Below are positions 1 to 5,563 of a DNA stretch of 9,392 bases, in pieces; within the stretch, counting starts at the first letter, position 1; every line of letters starts with the position of its first letter. The DNA lies in contig VBBV01000007.1 of NCBI GenBank assembly GCA_005883695.1, positions 1 to 9,392 of the forward strand, written 5' to 3'. The position numbers were made by a program, and so were the translations under genes. The DNA is from Candidatus Bathyarchaeota archaeon. GTDB lineage: Archaea > Thermoproteota > Bathyarchaeia > 40CM-2-53-6. The notes under the pieces were generated by a model. The model saw nothing but the letters and a program-made list of their open reading frames with translations, was not told the DNA's origin and did no database searches.

Positions 1-761
1 GTCTCGACGTAGATCGCAAGATTCTCTCGAGTAATGCCACCGGACGCTTCGACCAGAATATGGTTTCGAAGCTTTTTGGTTTCGAGTAAGCCTATCGACT
101 TCTTCACTGCCTGTGGTGTCATGTTGTCCAGCAGCACGATGTCAGCTCCAGCCAACCCTGCTTCCACTGCTTGGCCCGGGCTGGTTGCCTCAACTTCTAT
201 TTTCTTGGTGAAGCTCACCTTGGCCTTAGCTTTCCTGACAGACTCAGTTATCGAACCGGCCAGTTCCAGATGATTGTCCTTGATCAAGACAGCATCGTCA
301 AGCCTGAGACGGTGGGTATCACCTCCACCTAGTTCGACAGCTCGTTTCTCGAAATATCTGAGGCCTGGTAGAGTCTTCCTCGTGCAGGCGATTCTCGTTG
401 AGCTACCATTTTTCTTTGCAATATTGACGAGTTCAGCAGTGGCTGTAGCCACGCCTGACATGTGAGATAGCAAGTTCAACAATACACGTTCCACTTTCAG
501 CAAAGCGCTTCCGAAACCGTTTACTTCCAGAATAATTGTCCCGGCTGGGACCTCTTGCCCGTCCCTAACCTTCGATTTTCCTTCGCAGTCTAGGAGCTTG
601 AGGAGTGTTATGGATTCGGATAATCCGGCAATTATGGCGCGTTCTTTACAGACGACTTGTCCAGTCGCCTTTGCCGCTGGATCAACAAGAGCGTCAGTGG
701 TTATGTCTCCGTGACCAATGTCTTCGTCCAGAAATCTTCTCAGCGCGTCTTCAATCAGCAT
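1..761 (-). CDS. nadC: Nicotinate-nucleotide pyrophosphorylase (quinolinate phosphoribosyltransferase), 3' end cut by the window
   Basis: Converts quinolinate and PRPP to nicotinate mononucleotide, CO2 and pyrophosphate in de novo NAD synthesis; cytosolic. The 253 visible residues carry the family hallmarks in order: an N-terminal EDIGHGDIT-type segment (about 13-20), SHMSGVATAT (about 99-108), the PRPP/quinolinate-binding TRKTLPGLR (127-135), GGGDTHR (about 145-151), LIKDNHL (about 159-165), and near the edge the (beta/alpha)-barrel strands with LLDNMTP and EASGGI. The family is usually about 275-290 residues, so roughly 25-35 C-terminal residues lie beyond base 1. The ATG at 761-759 is chosen because GGTG, complementary to the 16S 3' end, lies about 10 nt upstream; an in-frame GTG four codons earlier overlaps that site and is less likely. 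No other NAD gene is visible in the window. Confidence 0.96.
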   Translation of the reverse strand, partial: MLIEDALRRFLDEDIGHGDITTDALVDPAAKATGQVVCKERAIIAGLSESITLLKLLDCEGKSKVRDGQEVPAGTIILEVNGFGSALLKVERVLLNLLSHMSGVATATAELVNIAKKNGSSTRIACTRKTLPGLRYFEKRAVELGGGDTHRLRLDDAVLIKDNHLELAGSITESVRKAKAKVSFTKKIEVEATSPGQAVEAGLAGADIVLLDNMTPQAVKKSIGLLETKKLRNHILVEASGGITRENLAIYVE

Positions 762-820
762 TCTACATAACACCTTGTGAGAACGGTAATTCGTTCATCT
801 AATCCGCTCTTACCACTCAT
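755..820 (-). other. Possible 21-codon leader ORF overlapping the nadC start
   Basis: A short frame opens with ATG at 820-818, reads MSGKSGLDERITVLTRCYVEC, and stops with TGA at 757-755, just inside nadC (overlap ATGCTGA). It would be the first ATG after a TTAAATT box at 860-854. This geometry could give translational coupling to nadC, but the peptide is not recognisable and such an overlap can occur by chance. Confidence 0.2.
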
Positions 821-853
821 GTCCCCGCCAATTTCTTCGGTTGCGGACGGCTC

Positions 854-860
854 AATTTAA
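854..860 (-). promoter_or_regulatory. Candidate TATA box for nadC
   Basis: TTAAATT on the minus strand, centred at about 857, predicts transcription from about 830, roughly 70 nt before the nadC ATG. It is the best A/T-rich element between nadC and the divergent secreted-protein gene. There is no clear BRE, so the call rests on position and composition alone. Confidence 0.3.
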
Positions 861-963
861 GCAAGCCACAATAAGTCGAATTCTATCAGTCAGGTCTAAG
901 ACCGGTTCAGGCAGAAAGGAGAATTTGTAGTTTGATGAGCACTCATGTTCCCATTCGATAGCG

Positions 964-971
964 TTAAATAA
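964..971 (+). promoter_or_regulatory. Candidate TATA box for the secreted-protein gene
   Basis: TTAAATAA, centred at about 967, predicts a start of transcription near 993-996, only 10-13 nt ahead of the TTG at 1006. This fits the short or absent leaders typical of archaeal monocistronic genes. The preceding stretch, 861-963, holds a small inverted repeat (ATGAG at 935-939, CTCAT at 942-946) and no gene I can support. Confidence 0.4.
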
Positions 972-1005
972 TTTGCGGCATCGAAGCGGCCGAACGGTAG
1001 CATAA

Positions 1006-1491
1006 TTGAAAACCAGCAAGATACTGTTCTTAGTACCTCTGCTCTTACTCATCCTGCCACTGGCTCACGCGGCAACAGTGCAGACCGCAACTGGAAGCTT
1101 CGTCACGAATTCTACAACCACAAGTTTCAACACGATTAATGGATTCACAATCATCACCCAGAACATTGTCTTCACGACCGCAGGTGACATTTCGGGCACT
1201 CTTTTGGCTAAGGATGTTATCGTAATCAGTCCTACGGGGCAAGGGTTCTTCGCAGGAAGCGGAACATTTACAGGAACAATACTCGGTAAGTCCGGCAGCG
1301 TCGGGATCGCGTTTACAGGAACTTTTGTCGCAACATCATCGACCCCACCCTTCACAGGCCAAGCCAAATTCGTCCCCGGCACGGGCACCGGTGGATTAGC
1401 AGGCATCAGCGGTAGCGGAACGATACAAGGCACGATTAACGTGAGCGGAACCTACTCCTTCCAAGTAACTTTCAGGTCAAAAGACAACTAG
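1006..1491 (+). CDS. Small secreted beta-rich protein, DUF3224-like
   Basis: The 161-residue product starts with a classic Sec signal peptide: Lys at 2 and 5, a Leu/Ile/Val-rich core at about 6-18, and a probable cleavage site after AHA at about 20-22. The mature part is almost pure Gly/Thr/Ser/Val/Ile beta sequence with few charges. A GTF.GTILGKSGSVGIAFTG stretch followed by FVPGTGTGGLAGISGSG (about 122-138) resembles the GR.GSF...VPGSGTGELAGI.G pattern of DUF3224, a small allene-oxide-cyclase-like beta barrel of unknown role. That match is from memory, so the family call is an inference. The start is TTG at 1006, preferred because it begins exactly at the signal peptide; no good ribosome-binding site precedes it. 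There is no membrane anchor or lipobox, so the protein is probably released. It stands alone, between the divergent nadC and the convergent minus-strand block. Confidence 0.75.
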   Translation: MKTSKILFLVPLLLLILPLAHAATVQTATGSFVTNSTTTSFNTINGFTIITQNIVFTTAGDISGTLLAKDVIVISPTGQGFFAGSGTFTGTILGKSGSVGIAFTGTFVATSSTPPFTGQAKFVPGTGTGGLAGISGSGTIQGTINVSGTYSFQVTFRSKDN

Positions 1492-1525
1492 CTAAAGCGT
1501 CCCCTCCAGAACCCAAGACCCCGAA

Positions 1526-1543
1526 TTTTTCTCTCTCTTCCTT
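1526..1543 (+). terminator. Pyrimidine/T-rich tract, likely archaeal terminator
   Basis: TTTTTCTCTCTCTTCCTT lies about 35 bp after the stop of the secreted-protein gene. Archaeal termination often relies on a T-rich non-template strand without a strong hairpin, and no strong stem is visible here. The remaining 1544-1643 stretch shows nothing identifiable. Confidence 0.35.
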
Positions 1544-1643
1544 CCCGTTCAGTTTGCTTCAGTCGTACTCAAGGCTACACTAGTTTGCATCGTGTGAGAT
1601 AGGCCATAACCGTTCTAACGCCATTAGGACCAGTCTTGTAGAG

Positions 1644-2045
1644 CTATGCTTCGGTCTCGATTTCTCCGCGGTGGACCTCGTGCCCGCATGAGCCTAGGAA
1701 GATGTCCAACCCATCTGGTACTGCATCGCTTCGGTATGGGCTCACATGCACAAACACTCCTTCGCGGTGATCGATAGGGCACTCTGCTTTGATGAGGTTC
1801 TTCGCTTTGGTTCTGGGACGGTGCCTGGAAAGTGGATCCAGTCTCGCAGACAATTTTTCGATCTTGAGCCCTAAGAGTCCCGCGTAGAGGCCTCCGATGC
1901 AGAAAATTCCACTTCCTGCCAAGAGTCCGATCACGCCTGTCTGACCCAGAGCGTCGCTGGACGTCATGACAAAGTAGAATGCTACAACCGGGGTGATTAC
2001 GGCTACTCCGATGATGAACCTGCCCATGATGGAGAGAAAGCCCAT
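1644..2045 (-). CDS. Two-helix membrane protein with Cys/His C-terminal tail, unknown function
   Basis: I do not recognise this family. The 133-residue product has two hydrophobic segments (about 8-27 and 36-60) separated by a short loop, then a basic stretch (SRHRPRTKAK, about 73-82) that should lie on the cytosolic side. A soluble tail of about 50 residues follows, with C89, H93, C120, H122 and H125. The CPIDH and CGHEVH spacings could form a metal site, but this is inference only. The ATG at 2045 is preceded by GGGAG at a suitable distance; a second ATG at codon 7 is possible. It begins 47 bp after the mutase subunit on the same strand and may be the last gene of that transcript. Nothing ties it functionally to the mutase apart from position. 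Confidence 0.65.
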   Translation of the reverse strand: MGFLSIMGRFIIGVAVITPVVAFYFVMTSSDALGQTGVIGLLAGSGIFCIGGLYAGLLGLKIEKLSARLDPLSRHRPRTKAKNLIKAECPIDHREGVFVHVSPYRSDAVPDGLDIFLGSCGHEVHRGEIETEA

Positions 2046-2092
2046 GTTTTTCGACTCCCGGTGAAATATCTTCAGATGGAAACGTCTTGGTC

Positions 2093-2539
2093 TTACCGTT
2101 TCTTTTTAGAGTCTCTTTCGCTCACAACCATCTCGACATGCTCAATGATCGTCTTGAGAGGTGTCCCAGGCCCAAAATTGCCCGTGATGCCCTGCTTCTC
2201 CAAGAGAGGCTTGTCTTCATCTGGGATAATTCCTCCGCCCACCAGTAGAATGTCGTCTCCTCCTTTCTCCCGGATGAGCTTAGCGACCTTTGGGAAAGCG
2301 GTCATGTGGGCGCCGTTGAGGAGGCTCATGGCCACGACATCAACGTCTTCATCGATAGCCATCTGAGCAACCTGCTCCGGCGTGGCCAGAAAGCCTGTGT
2401 AGATGACTTCCATGCCCGCGTCCCGGAAAGCCCGGGTTAGGATCAGCGCACCTCTATCGTGACCATCTAGTCCAGGCTTCGCCACAAGGATACGAATCCT
2501 CTTCGTAGGTTTCGAGATCGGCTTCTTCTGCGAGGGCAT
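2093..2539 (-). CDS. mcmA2: Methylmalonyl-CoA mutase small (B12-binding) subunit
   Basis: This is a free-standing cobalamin-binding domain that pairs with a separate catalytic TIM-barrel subunit to interconvert methylmalonyl-CoA and succinyl-CoA, or a related acyl-CoA pair. The 148 residues contain the base-off/His-on signature DGHDRG (25-30), in which H27 is the lower axial cobalt ligand. SLLNGAHMT (72-80) and the GGG of the nucleotide-tail groove (101-103), then IIPDED and FGPGTP (about 122-127), follow in the expected Rossmann-like order. The length is typical of archaeal split mutases, in contrast to the fused bacterial form of about 700 residues. The large subunit, epimerase and MeaB-type chaperone are not in the window, so the exact acyl-CoA substrate cannot be fixed. 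The gene starts 56 bp after the NiCoT permease on the same strand, linking a cobalt-cofactor enzyme with a Ni/Co importer. Confidence 0.93.
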   Translation of the reverse strand: MPSQKKPISKPTKRIRILVAKPGLDGHDRGALILTRAFRDAGMEVIYTGFLATPEQVAQMAIDEDVDVVAMSLLNGAHMTAFPKVAKLIREKGGDDILLVGGGIIPDEDKPLLEKQGITGNFGPGTPLKTIIEHVEMVVSERDSKKKR

Positions 2540-2595
2540 CGGACCGTTCTGATCTTCCGAAGAACCCTTTCGCTAATAAGGACTACCGAATTTGT

Positions 2596-3510
2596 TCAGT
2601 TGTAAAGTTCATCGTATCGCTTGTACTTCCAATAAGCCATGGAAGCAAGCCATGATACTACAAAGATGCCGATTATTGCGAAACCCATAGTCTCGAAATC
2701 CAGCGTCCCAAGCGATTTCCAGAACGGACCGGTCAGCTTCAGCTCGTTAGAGAGAACTTGAAGGAGTTCGACTCCGCCAATCGCAAAGGCAATTGCGACT
2801 GATATGATCGTCACGGTAAGGTTGTAGTATATTTTCCGGATTGGTCTGAGAAACGCCCAGCCGTAAGCGGTCAGCATCGTAATCCCATCAGTCATATCGA
2901 CCAAGACCATCCCGCAAGTGAACATGAAAGGAAGAACAAGTATCATCCAGAGAGGAACAGCGGATGATACTCCGACCCCAACGGTGATAGCTATCAGGGC
3001 GATCTCGCTGGCCGTGTCGAAGCCAAGTCCGAACAAGACTCCGATGGGATAGATCTGCCAGGGCTCCCTGACGATCTTGAAGAGTCCTTTGAAGTAGCGG
3101 TTCAGGAATCCCCTGTTTTCCAGAAGACTATCAAGTTCTGACTCGTTCATCTTTCCCTGTTTGAGAGTCGTGAACACCCTGTAGATCCCTAGGACAATGA
3201 CGATGTTGATGAGTCCGATTAGAAATAGGAAGATTCCAGAGACTGTTGTTCCAATTATCGCGCCGCTGCTTCGAAGTGCTGGAATCTGGTCTTTCACCGC
3301 GTTGGTGGCGAGGACGAGAGAGACAATAAGACCAACGACGACCGTAGAATGACCCAGGGAGAACCACATGCCGACCGTGAGGGGACGTTTGCCTTCTTGG
3401 AGTAGCTTTCGTGTCGTATTGTCAATTGCAACAATGTGATCCGCGTCAACCCCGTGACGCAGCCCGAAGGTGAAAGCGAGGACGCCGAGTCCCGCGAGCA
3501 AGGCGGACAA
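2596..3510 (-). CDS. NiCoT-family nickel/cobalt permease; true N-terminus probably further upstream
   Basis: A secondary transporter that brings Ni2+ and/or Co2+ into the cell with high affinity (NixA/HoxN/NicT family, normally eight membrane helices). All four family signatures are present: RHGVDADHI (about 18-26), FSLGHSTVV (about 50-58), LGFDTASE (about 161-168) and GMVLVDMTDG (about 200-209). The His/Asp residues of the first motif form the metal-entry site in this family. The conservative start is TTG at 3510-3508, giving 304 residues, but it would cut into the first helix. The same frame stays open to an in-frame TAA at 3669-3667, and from about 3618 to 3511 encodes a convincing first helix (KLRISIIYSALGIATLIGL), yet holds no ATG, GTG or TTG. 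It diverges from nikR across a shared control region, so nickel repression is expected. Nickel versus cobalt preference cannot be told from sequence alone. Confidence 0.93.
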   Translation of the reverse strand: MSALLAGLGVLAFTFGLRHGVDADHIVAIDNTTRKLLQEGKRPLTVGMWFSLGHSTVVVGLIVSLVLATNAVKDQIPALRSSGAIIGTTVSGIFLFLIGLINIVIVLGIYRVFTTLKQGKMNESELDSLLENRGFLNRYFKGLFKIVREPWQIYPIGVLFGLGFDTASEIALIAITVGVGVSSAVPLWMILVLPFMFTCGMVLVDMTDGITMLTAYGWAFLRPIRKIYYNLTVTIISVAIAFAIGGVELLQVLSNELKLTGPFWKSLGTLDFETMGFAIIGIFVVSWLASMAYWKYKRYDELYN

Positions 3511-3630
3511 TTGCCCTATGATAACTGAGGCAGCGAGGCCGATGAGGGTGGCGATGCCTAACGCTGAGTAGATGATGGAGATTCTGAGCTTCTCTGCCGT
3601 TGAGAGCCCTAGCTTTGAATGGTAGCCCTC

Positions 3631-3647
3631 TATATGGTAATATAAAG
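3631..3647. promoter_or_regulatory. Shared divergent TATA region of the NiCoT and nikR genes
   Basis: TATATGGTAATATAAAG contains TATAAA on the plus strand (3641-3646), predicting nikR transcription from about 3669. On the minus strand TTTATA and CATATAG predict permease transcription from about 3607-3616. No other A/T-rich element lies between the two genes, so both promoters probably occupy this patch. Confidence 0.55.
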
Positions 3648-3696
3648 TCTTAAGTTGGTAATACTTTTAGCGGACACGACCAATCTGAGTAATACT
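3636..3696 (+). promoter_or_regulatory. Candidate NikR operator: three GTAATA direct repeats
   Basis: GGTAATA occurs at 3636-3642 and 3657-3663, and GTAATACT at 3658-3665 and 3689-3696. The GTAATA cores start at 3637, 3658 and 3689, giving steps of 21 and 31 bp, about two and three helical turns, so all copies face the same side of DNA. The first overlaps the shared TATA patch and the third ends just before the nikR ribosome-binding site. The half-site resembles GTATTAC/GTAACAC-like half-sites reported for some NikR proteins, but here the copies are direct rather than inverted. Confidence 0.4.
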
Positions 3697-3713
3697 GTGA
3701 GGCGAATTATGAA

Positions 3714-4139
3714 TTGGTATTGAATGACGAGGGAGTTACCAGAATAAGCATGTCTTTGCCACCTGAGCTTCTCGAAGCCTTCGACAAGGCCTCCGAGCAC
3801 AGCGGTTATCGTGACAGGTCTAAGGCGCTGCAAGCGGCGATGCGGTCCTTCATATCAGATTTTGAAACAGGACTCAGAGGAGGCCACGTTGTCGGGTCCA
3901 TTGTCATGGTCTACAACCATGAGACCCATGGCGCTGACGAGGGCATCACAGAAACGTCCCACCACCACAGACAATCCATCCTATCATCACTCCACGCGCA
4001 CATCGACGCCGCACATTGCCTTTGCGCCCTGCTTGTCCGCGGCAAAGTCCAAGACATCACGAGATTGGAGGGAGAGCTGAAGCGACAGAAGGGAATTATG
4101 CAAGTCAAATCCTCGTATCTGAAAACAGAATCGGTCTAG
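3714..4139 (+). CDS. nikR: Nickel-responsive transcriptional regulator NikR
   Basis: A homotetrameric ribbon-helix-helix repressor that binds DNA when loaded with Ni2+ and turns off nickel uptake. The N-terminal DNA-binding ribbon (TRISMSLP, 9-16) and helix-helix with GYRDRSKAL (31-39) are followed by a C-terminal ACT-like metal domain. The square-planar nickel ligands are conserved: H83, H94, H96 and C102 align with E. coli H76, H87, H89 and C95, and keep the same spacing. A second cysteine (C104) and an HHH run (83-85) are extras. The 141-residue length is normal. The start is TTG at 3714 with TGAGG at 3698-3702; an in-frame stop at 3690-3692 excludes longer forms, and TTG at 3720 is the alternative. 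It diverges from the NiCoT permease, its likely main target, and is followed 23 bp later by a RibD-C-like gene. Confidence 0.95.
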   Translation: MVLNDEGVTRISMSLPPELLEAFDKASEHSGYRDRSKALQAAMRSFISDFETGLRGGHVVGSIVMVYNHETHGADEGITETSHHHRQSILSSLHAHIDAAHCLCALLVRGKVQDITRLEGELKRQKGIMQVKSSYLKTESV

Positions 4140-4149
4140 GGAATTACTA

Positions 4150-4155
4150 GAGGAG
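4150..4155 (+). promoter_or_regulatory. Strong Shine-Dalgarno site of the RibD-C-like gene
   Basis: GAGGAG, 7 nt before the TTG at 4163, is the clearest ribosome-binding site in the window. It decides that start and supports translation from a leadered, probably bicistronic, nikR transcript. Confidence 0.7.
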
Positions 4156-4162
4156 AATTAGT

Positions 4163-4729
4163 TTGAGAAAAGTTGTCTGGCTAATGCACGTATCACTTGA
4201 CGGATTTGCCGCAGGACCGAACGGGGAGATTGACTGGATCTATCTCGAGGACGAGTTGTTCGAAGATATCCACAATATTGTACGGAACGCGGACACAGCT
4301 CTGTATGGACGAGTGACCTATCAACTCATGAGAAGCTACTGGCCCACTGCGGCCAAGAGCCCCAAGGCCACGAAGCACGATATTGACCACGCCAACTGGG
4401 TGAACCCTGCGGTGAAGATCGTCTTTTCAAAGTCATTGAACGAAACTGACTGGCAAAACACACGAATAGTCAAGAATGATGCTGCGGAAGAACTTCTGGA
4501 CCTTAAGAAACGGCCGGGCAAGAATACGATCTTGTTTGCTAGTCCAAGTCTTGCCTCAACTTTCCAGAGTCAGGACTTGATCGACGAATACTGGTTTAAT
4601 ATCAATCCGATAATTCTTGGAAGAGGAAGACCCATGTTCAAGGATGTTAGCGGTGTGCACAAGATGAAGCTTCTAGGAAGCAAGACATACAAGAATGGGG
4701 TCGTTAATCTTCACTATGGTAGGAACTAG
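4163..4729 (+). CDS. RibD C-terminal/DHFR-fold reductase-like protein
   Basis: The 188-residue product belongs to the small single-domain proteins that share the dihydrofolate-reductase fold with the reductase part of RibD (YyaP/YwjB-like). Supporting features are VSLDGFAAGPNGEIDW (10-25), LYGRVTY (47-53), the VFSKSL strand (about 87-92) followed by the TDWQNT segment, and LFASPSLA..F...LIDEYWFNINPIILGRGRPMF (124-159), the pyridine-nucleotide-binding half of the fold. NAD(P)H-dependent reduction is likely, but the substrate is unknown for most of these proteins; riboflavin or folate synthesis should not be assumed. The TTG at 4163 is preceded by a strong GAGGAG at 4150-4155. With only 23 bp to nikR and no promoter between them, it is probably co-transcribed, although a link to nickel is not obvious. 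Confidence 0.88.
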   Translation: MRKVVWLMHVSLDGFAAGPNGEIDWIYLEDELFEDIHNIVRNADTALYGRVTYQLMRSYWPTAAKSPKATKHDIDHANWVNPAVKIVFSKSLNETDWQNTRIVKNDAAEELLDLKKRPGKNTILFASPSLASTFQSQDLIDEYWFNINPIILGRGRPMFKDVSGVHKMKLLGSKTYKNGVVNLHYGRN

Positions 4730-4843
4730 AAAAAGGAAATATTCGCTACGAAGGTTCTCTCGCTGGATGGAATTACCCCCTAGAAACAAGAATGTTCAGC
4801 TCGGGAGTTGTTCTACTTCGTTATCACCCCGCCAGAGAATAAT

Positions 4844-5485
4844 CTAAACGGATCTTCTGGTCGCGGATGTTAGATATGCTCTCCCACCATCATTGTGGAA
4901 TCGCGTTGCGAATAATGCATCCCTGATGTAGTTGATCTTGAAGAGCTGCGAGAACGTTGCCTCGATCTCCCCTCTCGTAACTCTTCGTGGTCCACCCCAG
5001 CCAGTGGGCTCCTTCTCGCTGAAACAGAGCATGAAGTACTTTCCATTAGCGACTAGAACTCTAGAGATCTCGTGAGCGTAGACTGGCCGGTCGTTATCGG
5101 GAAATGTGTGGAAGAGTCCCGAATCGATAATGTTGTCGAAGAGACCGTCCTTGAAGTCCAGTGAAAGAACGTTTCCGGCTCGGATATCAATTTTCAACCT
5201 TTTCTCAGCGGTTTTCGCCCTTGCCACCGCAACCGCTCGGCTTGACAGATCGACTCCGGTAACAGAGAACCCGTTCTCCGCGAGATAGAGCGCGTTCTCA
5301 CCTGTTCCGCACCCGACGTCGAGAACTCTGCCCTTACTCAGTTCTCCGGCCCGGACGAGCTCTACGAAGGCTGGTTGCGGCCGGCCCACGTCCCATGGTG
5401 GTACGGTCTTGTAAGCGTCCTCCCAAGAAGTCAAAGACGGTCGAACCCACTCGTCGATGCCGGATTCAAGAACGTTTTGAAGCAC
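4844..5485 (-). CDS. Class I SAM-dependent methyltransferase
   Basis: A Rossmann-fold methyltransferase of 213 residues. Motif I VLDVGCGTG (54-62) forms the SAM-binding loop, D79 in VTGVDLSS is the acidic residue that contacts the ribose, AGNVLSLDF (103-111) is the adenine-side strand, and DNIIDSGLFHTFPD (117-130) is the post-motif II strand and loop. The N-terminal PPWDVGRPQPAF (29-40) is typical of a group of small-molecule methyltransferases related to the thiopurine/TehB-like types, in which the tryptophan and following residues cap the active site. The substrate cannot be inferred; the SGLFHTF loop argues against a nucleic-acid NPPY-type enzyme. The start is GTG at 5485, with only a weak ribosome-binding site; an internal TTG at codon 18 is possible but would leave little before the PPWD segment. 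It faces the RibD-C-like gene tail to tail and diverges from the cyclase-like gene. Confidence 0.9.
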   Translation of the reverse strand: MLQNVLESGIDEWVRPSLTSWEDAYKTVPPWDVGRPQPAFVELVRAGELSKGRVLDVGCGTGENALYLAENGFSVTGVDLSSRAVAVARAKTAEKRLKIDIRAGNVLSLDFKDGLFDNIIDSGLFHTFPDNDRPVYAHEISRVLVANGKYFMLCFSEKEPTGWGGPRRVTRGEIEATFSQLFKINYIRDALFATRFHNDGGRAYLTSATRRSV

Positions 5486-5525
5486 TCTAGCAGAACACGT
5501 TTGTTAGGCCGAATTGTGAAAAGAC

Positions 5526-5534
5526 TCTTTTAGA
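5526..5534. promoter_or_regulatory. Possible shared A/T element between the methyltransferase and cyclase-like genes
   Basis: TCTTTTAGA is the only A/T-rich patch in the 78-bp divergent gap. Read rightward it predicts transcription from about 5556, eight nt before the cyclase-like TTG; read leftward it predicts about 5503, 18 nt before the methyltransferase GTG. Both distances fit archaeal promoters, but the match to a TATA consensus is weak. Confidence 0.25.
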
Positions 5535-5563
5535 CGAGCATGCAATACCATTCGTGAGCCAGA

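Noticed and set aside
34..802. Plus-strand open frames opposite nadC (34-273, 274-465, 605-802)
   Set aside because: They lie antisense to an unmistakable nadC and have no coherent protein signature.
895..912. TAAGACCGGTTCAGGC, resembling a tRNA T-arm
   Set aside because: No acceptor, D or anticodon stems can be formed around it, so a tRNA is not supported.
852..1052. A 66-residue minus-strand frame between nadC and the secreted-protein gene
   Set aside because: It begins inside the signal-peptide region of the opposite gene, has no ribosome-binding site and no recognisable domain; probably chance.
1065..1433. A 122-residue minus-strand frame rich in Pro and Val
   Set aside because: It is the antisense shadow of the Gly/Thr-rich secreted-protein gene, whose signal peptide marks the real strand.
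2553..2563. TCTTCCGAAGA inverted repeat between the NiCoT and mutase genes
   Set aside because: Five-base arms with a one-base centre are too short to separate a hairpin or operator from chance, and there is no T-tract for a terminator.
3630..3833. A minus-strand 67-residue frame reaching into the NiCoT promoter
   Set aside because: It overlaps the conserved ribbon-helix-helix region of nikR on the opposite strand, lacks protein features, and ends before the permease frame without joining it.
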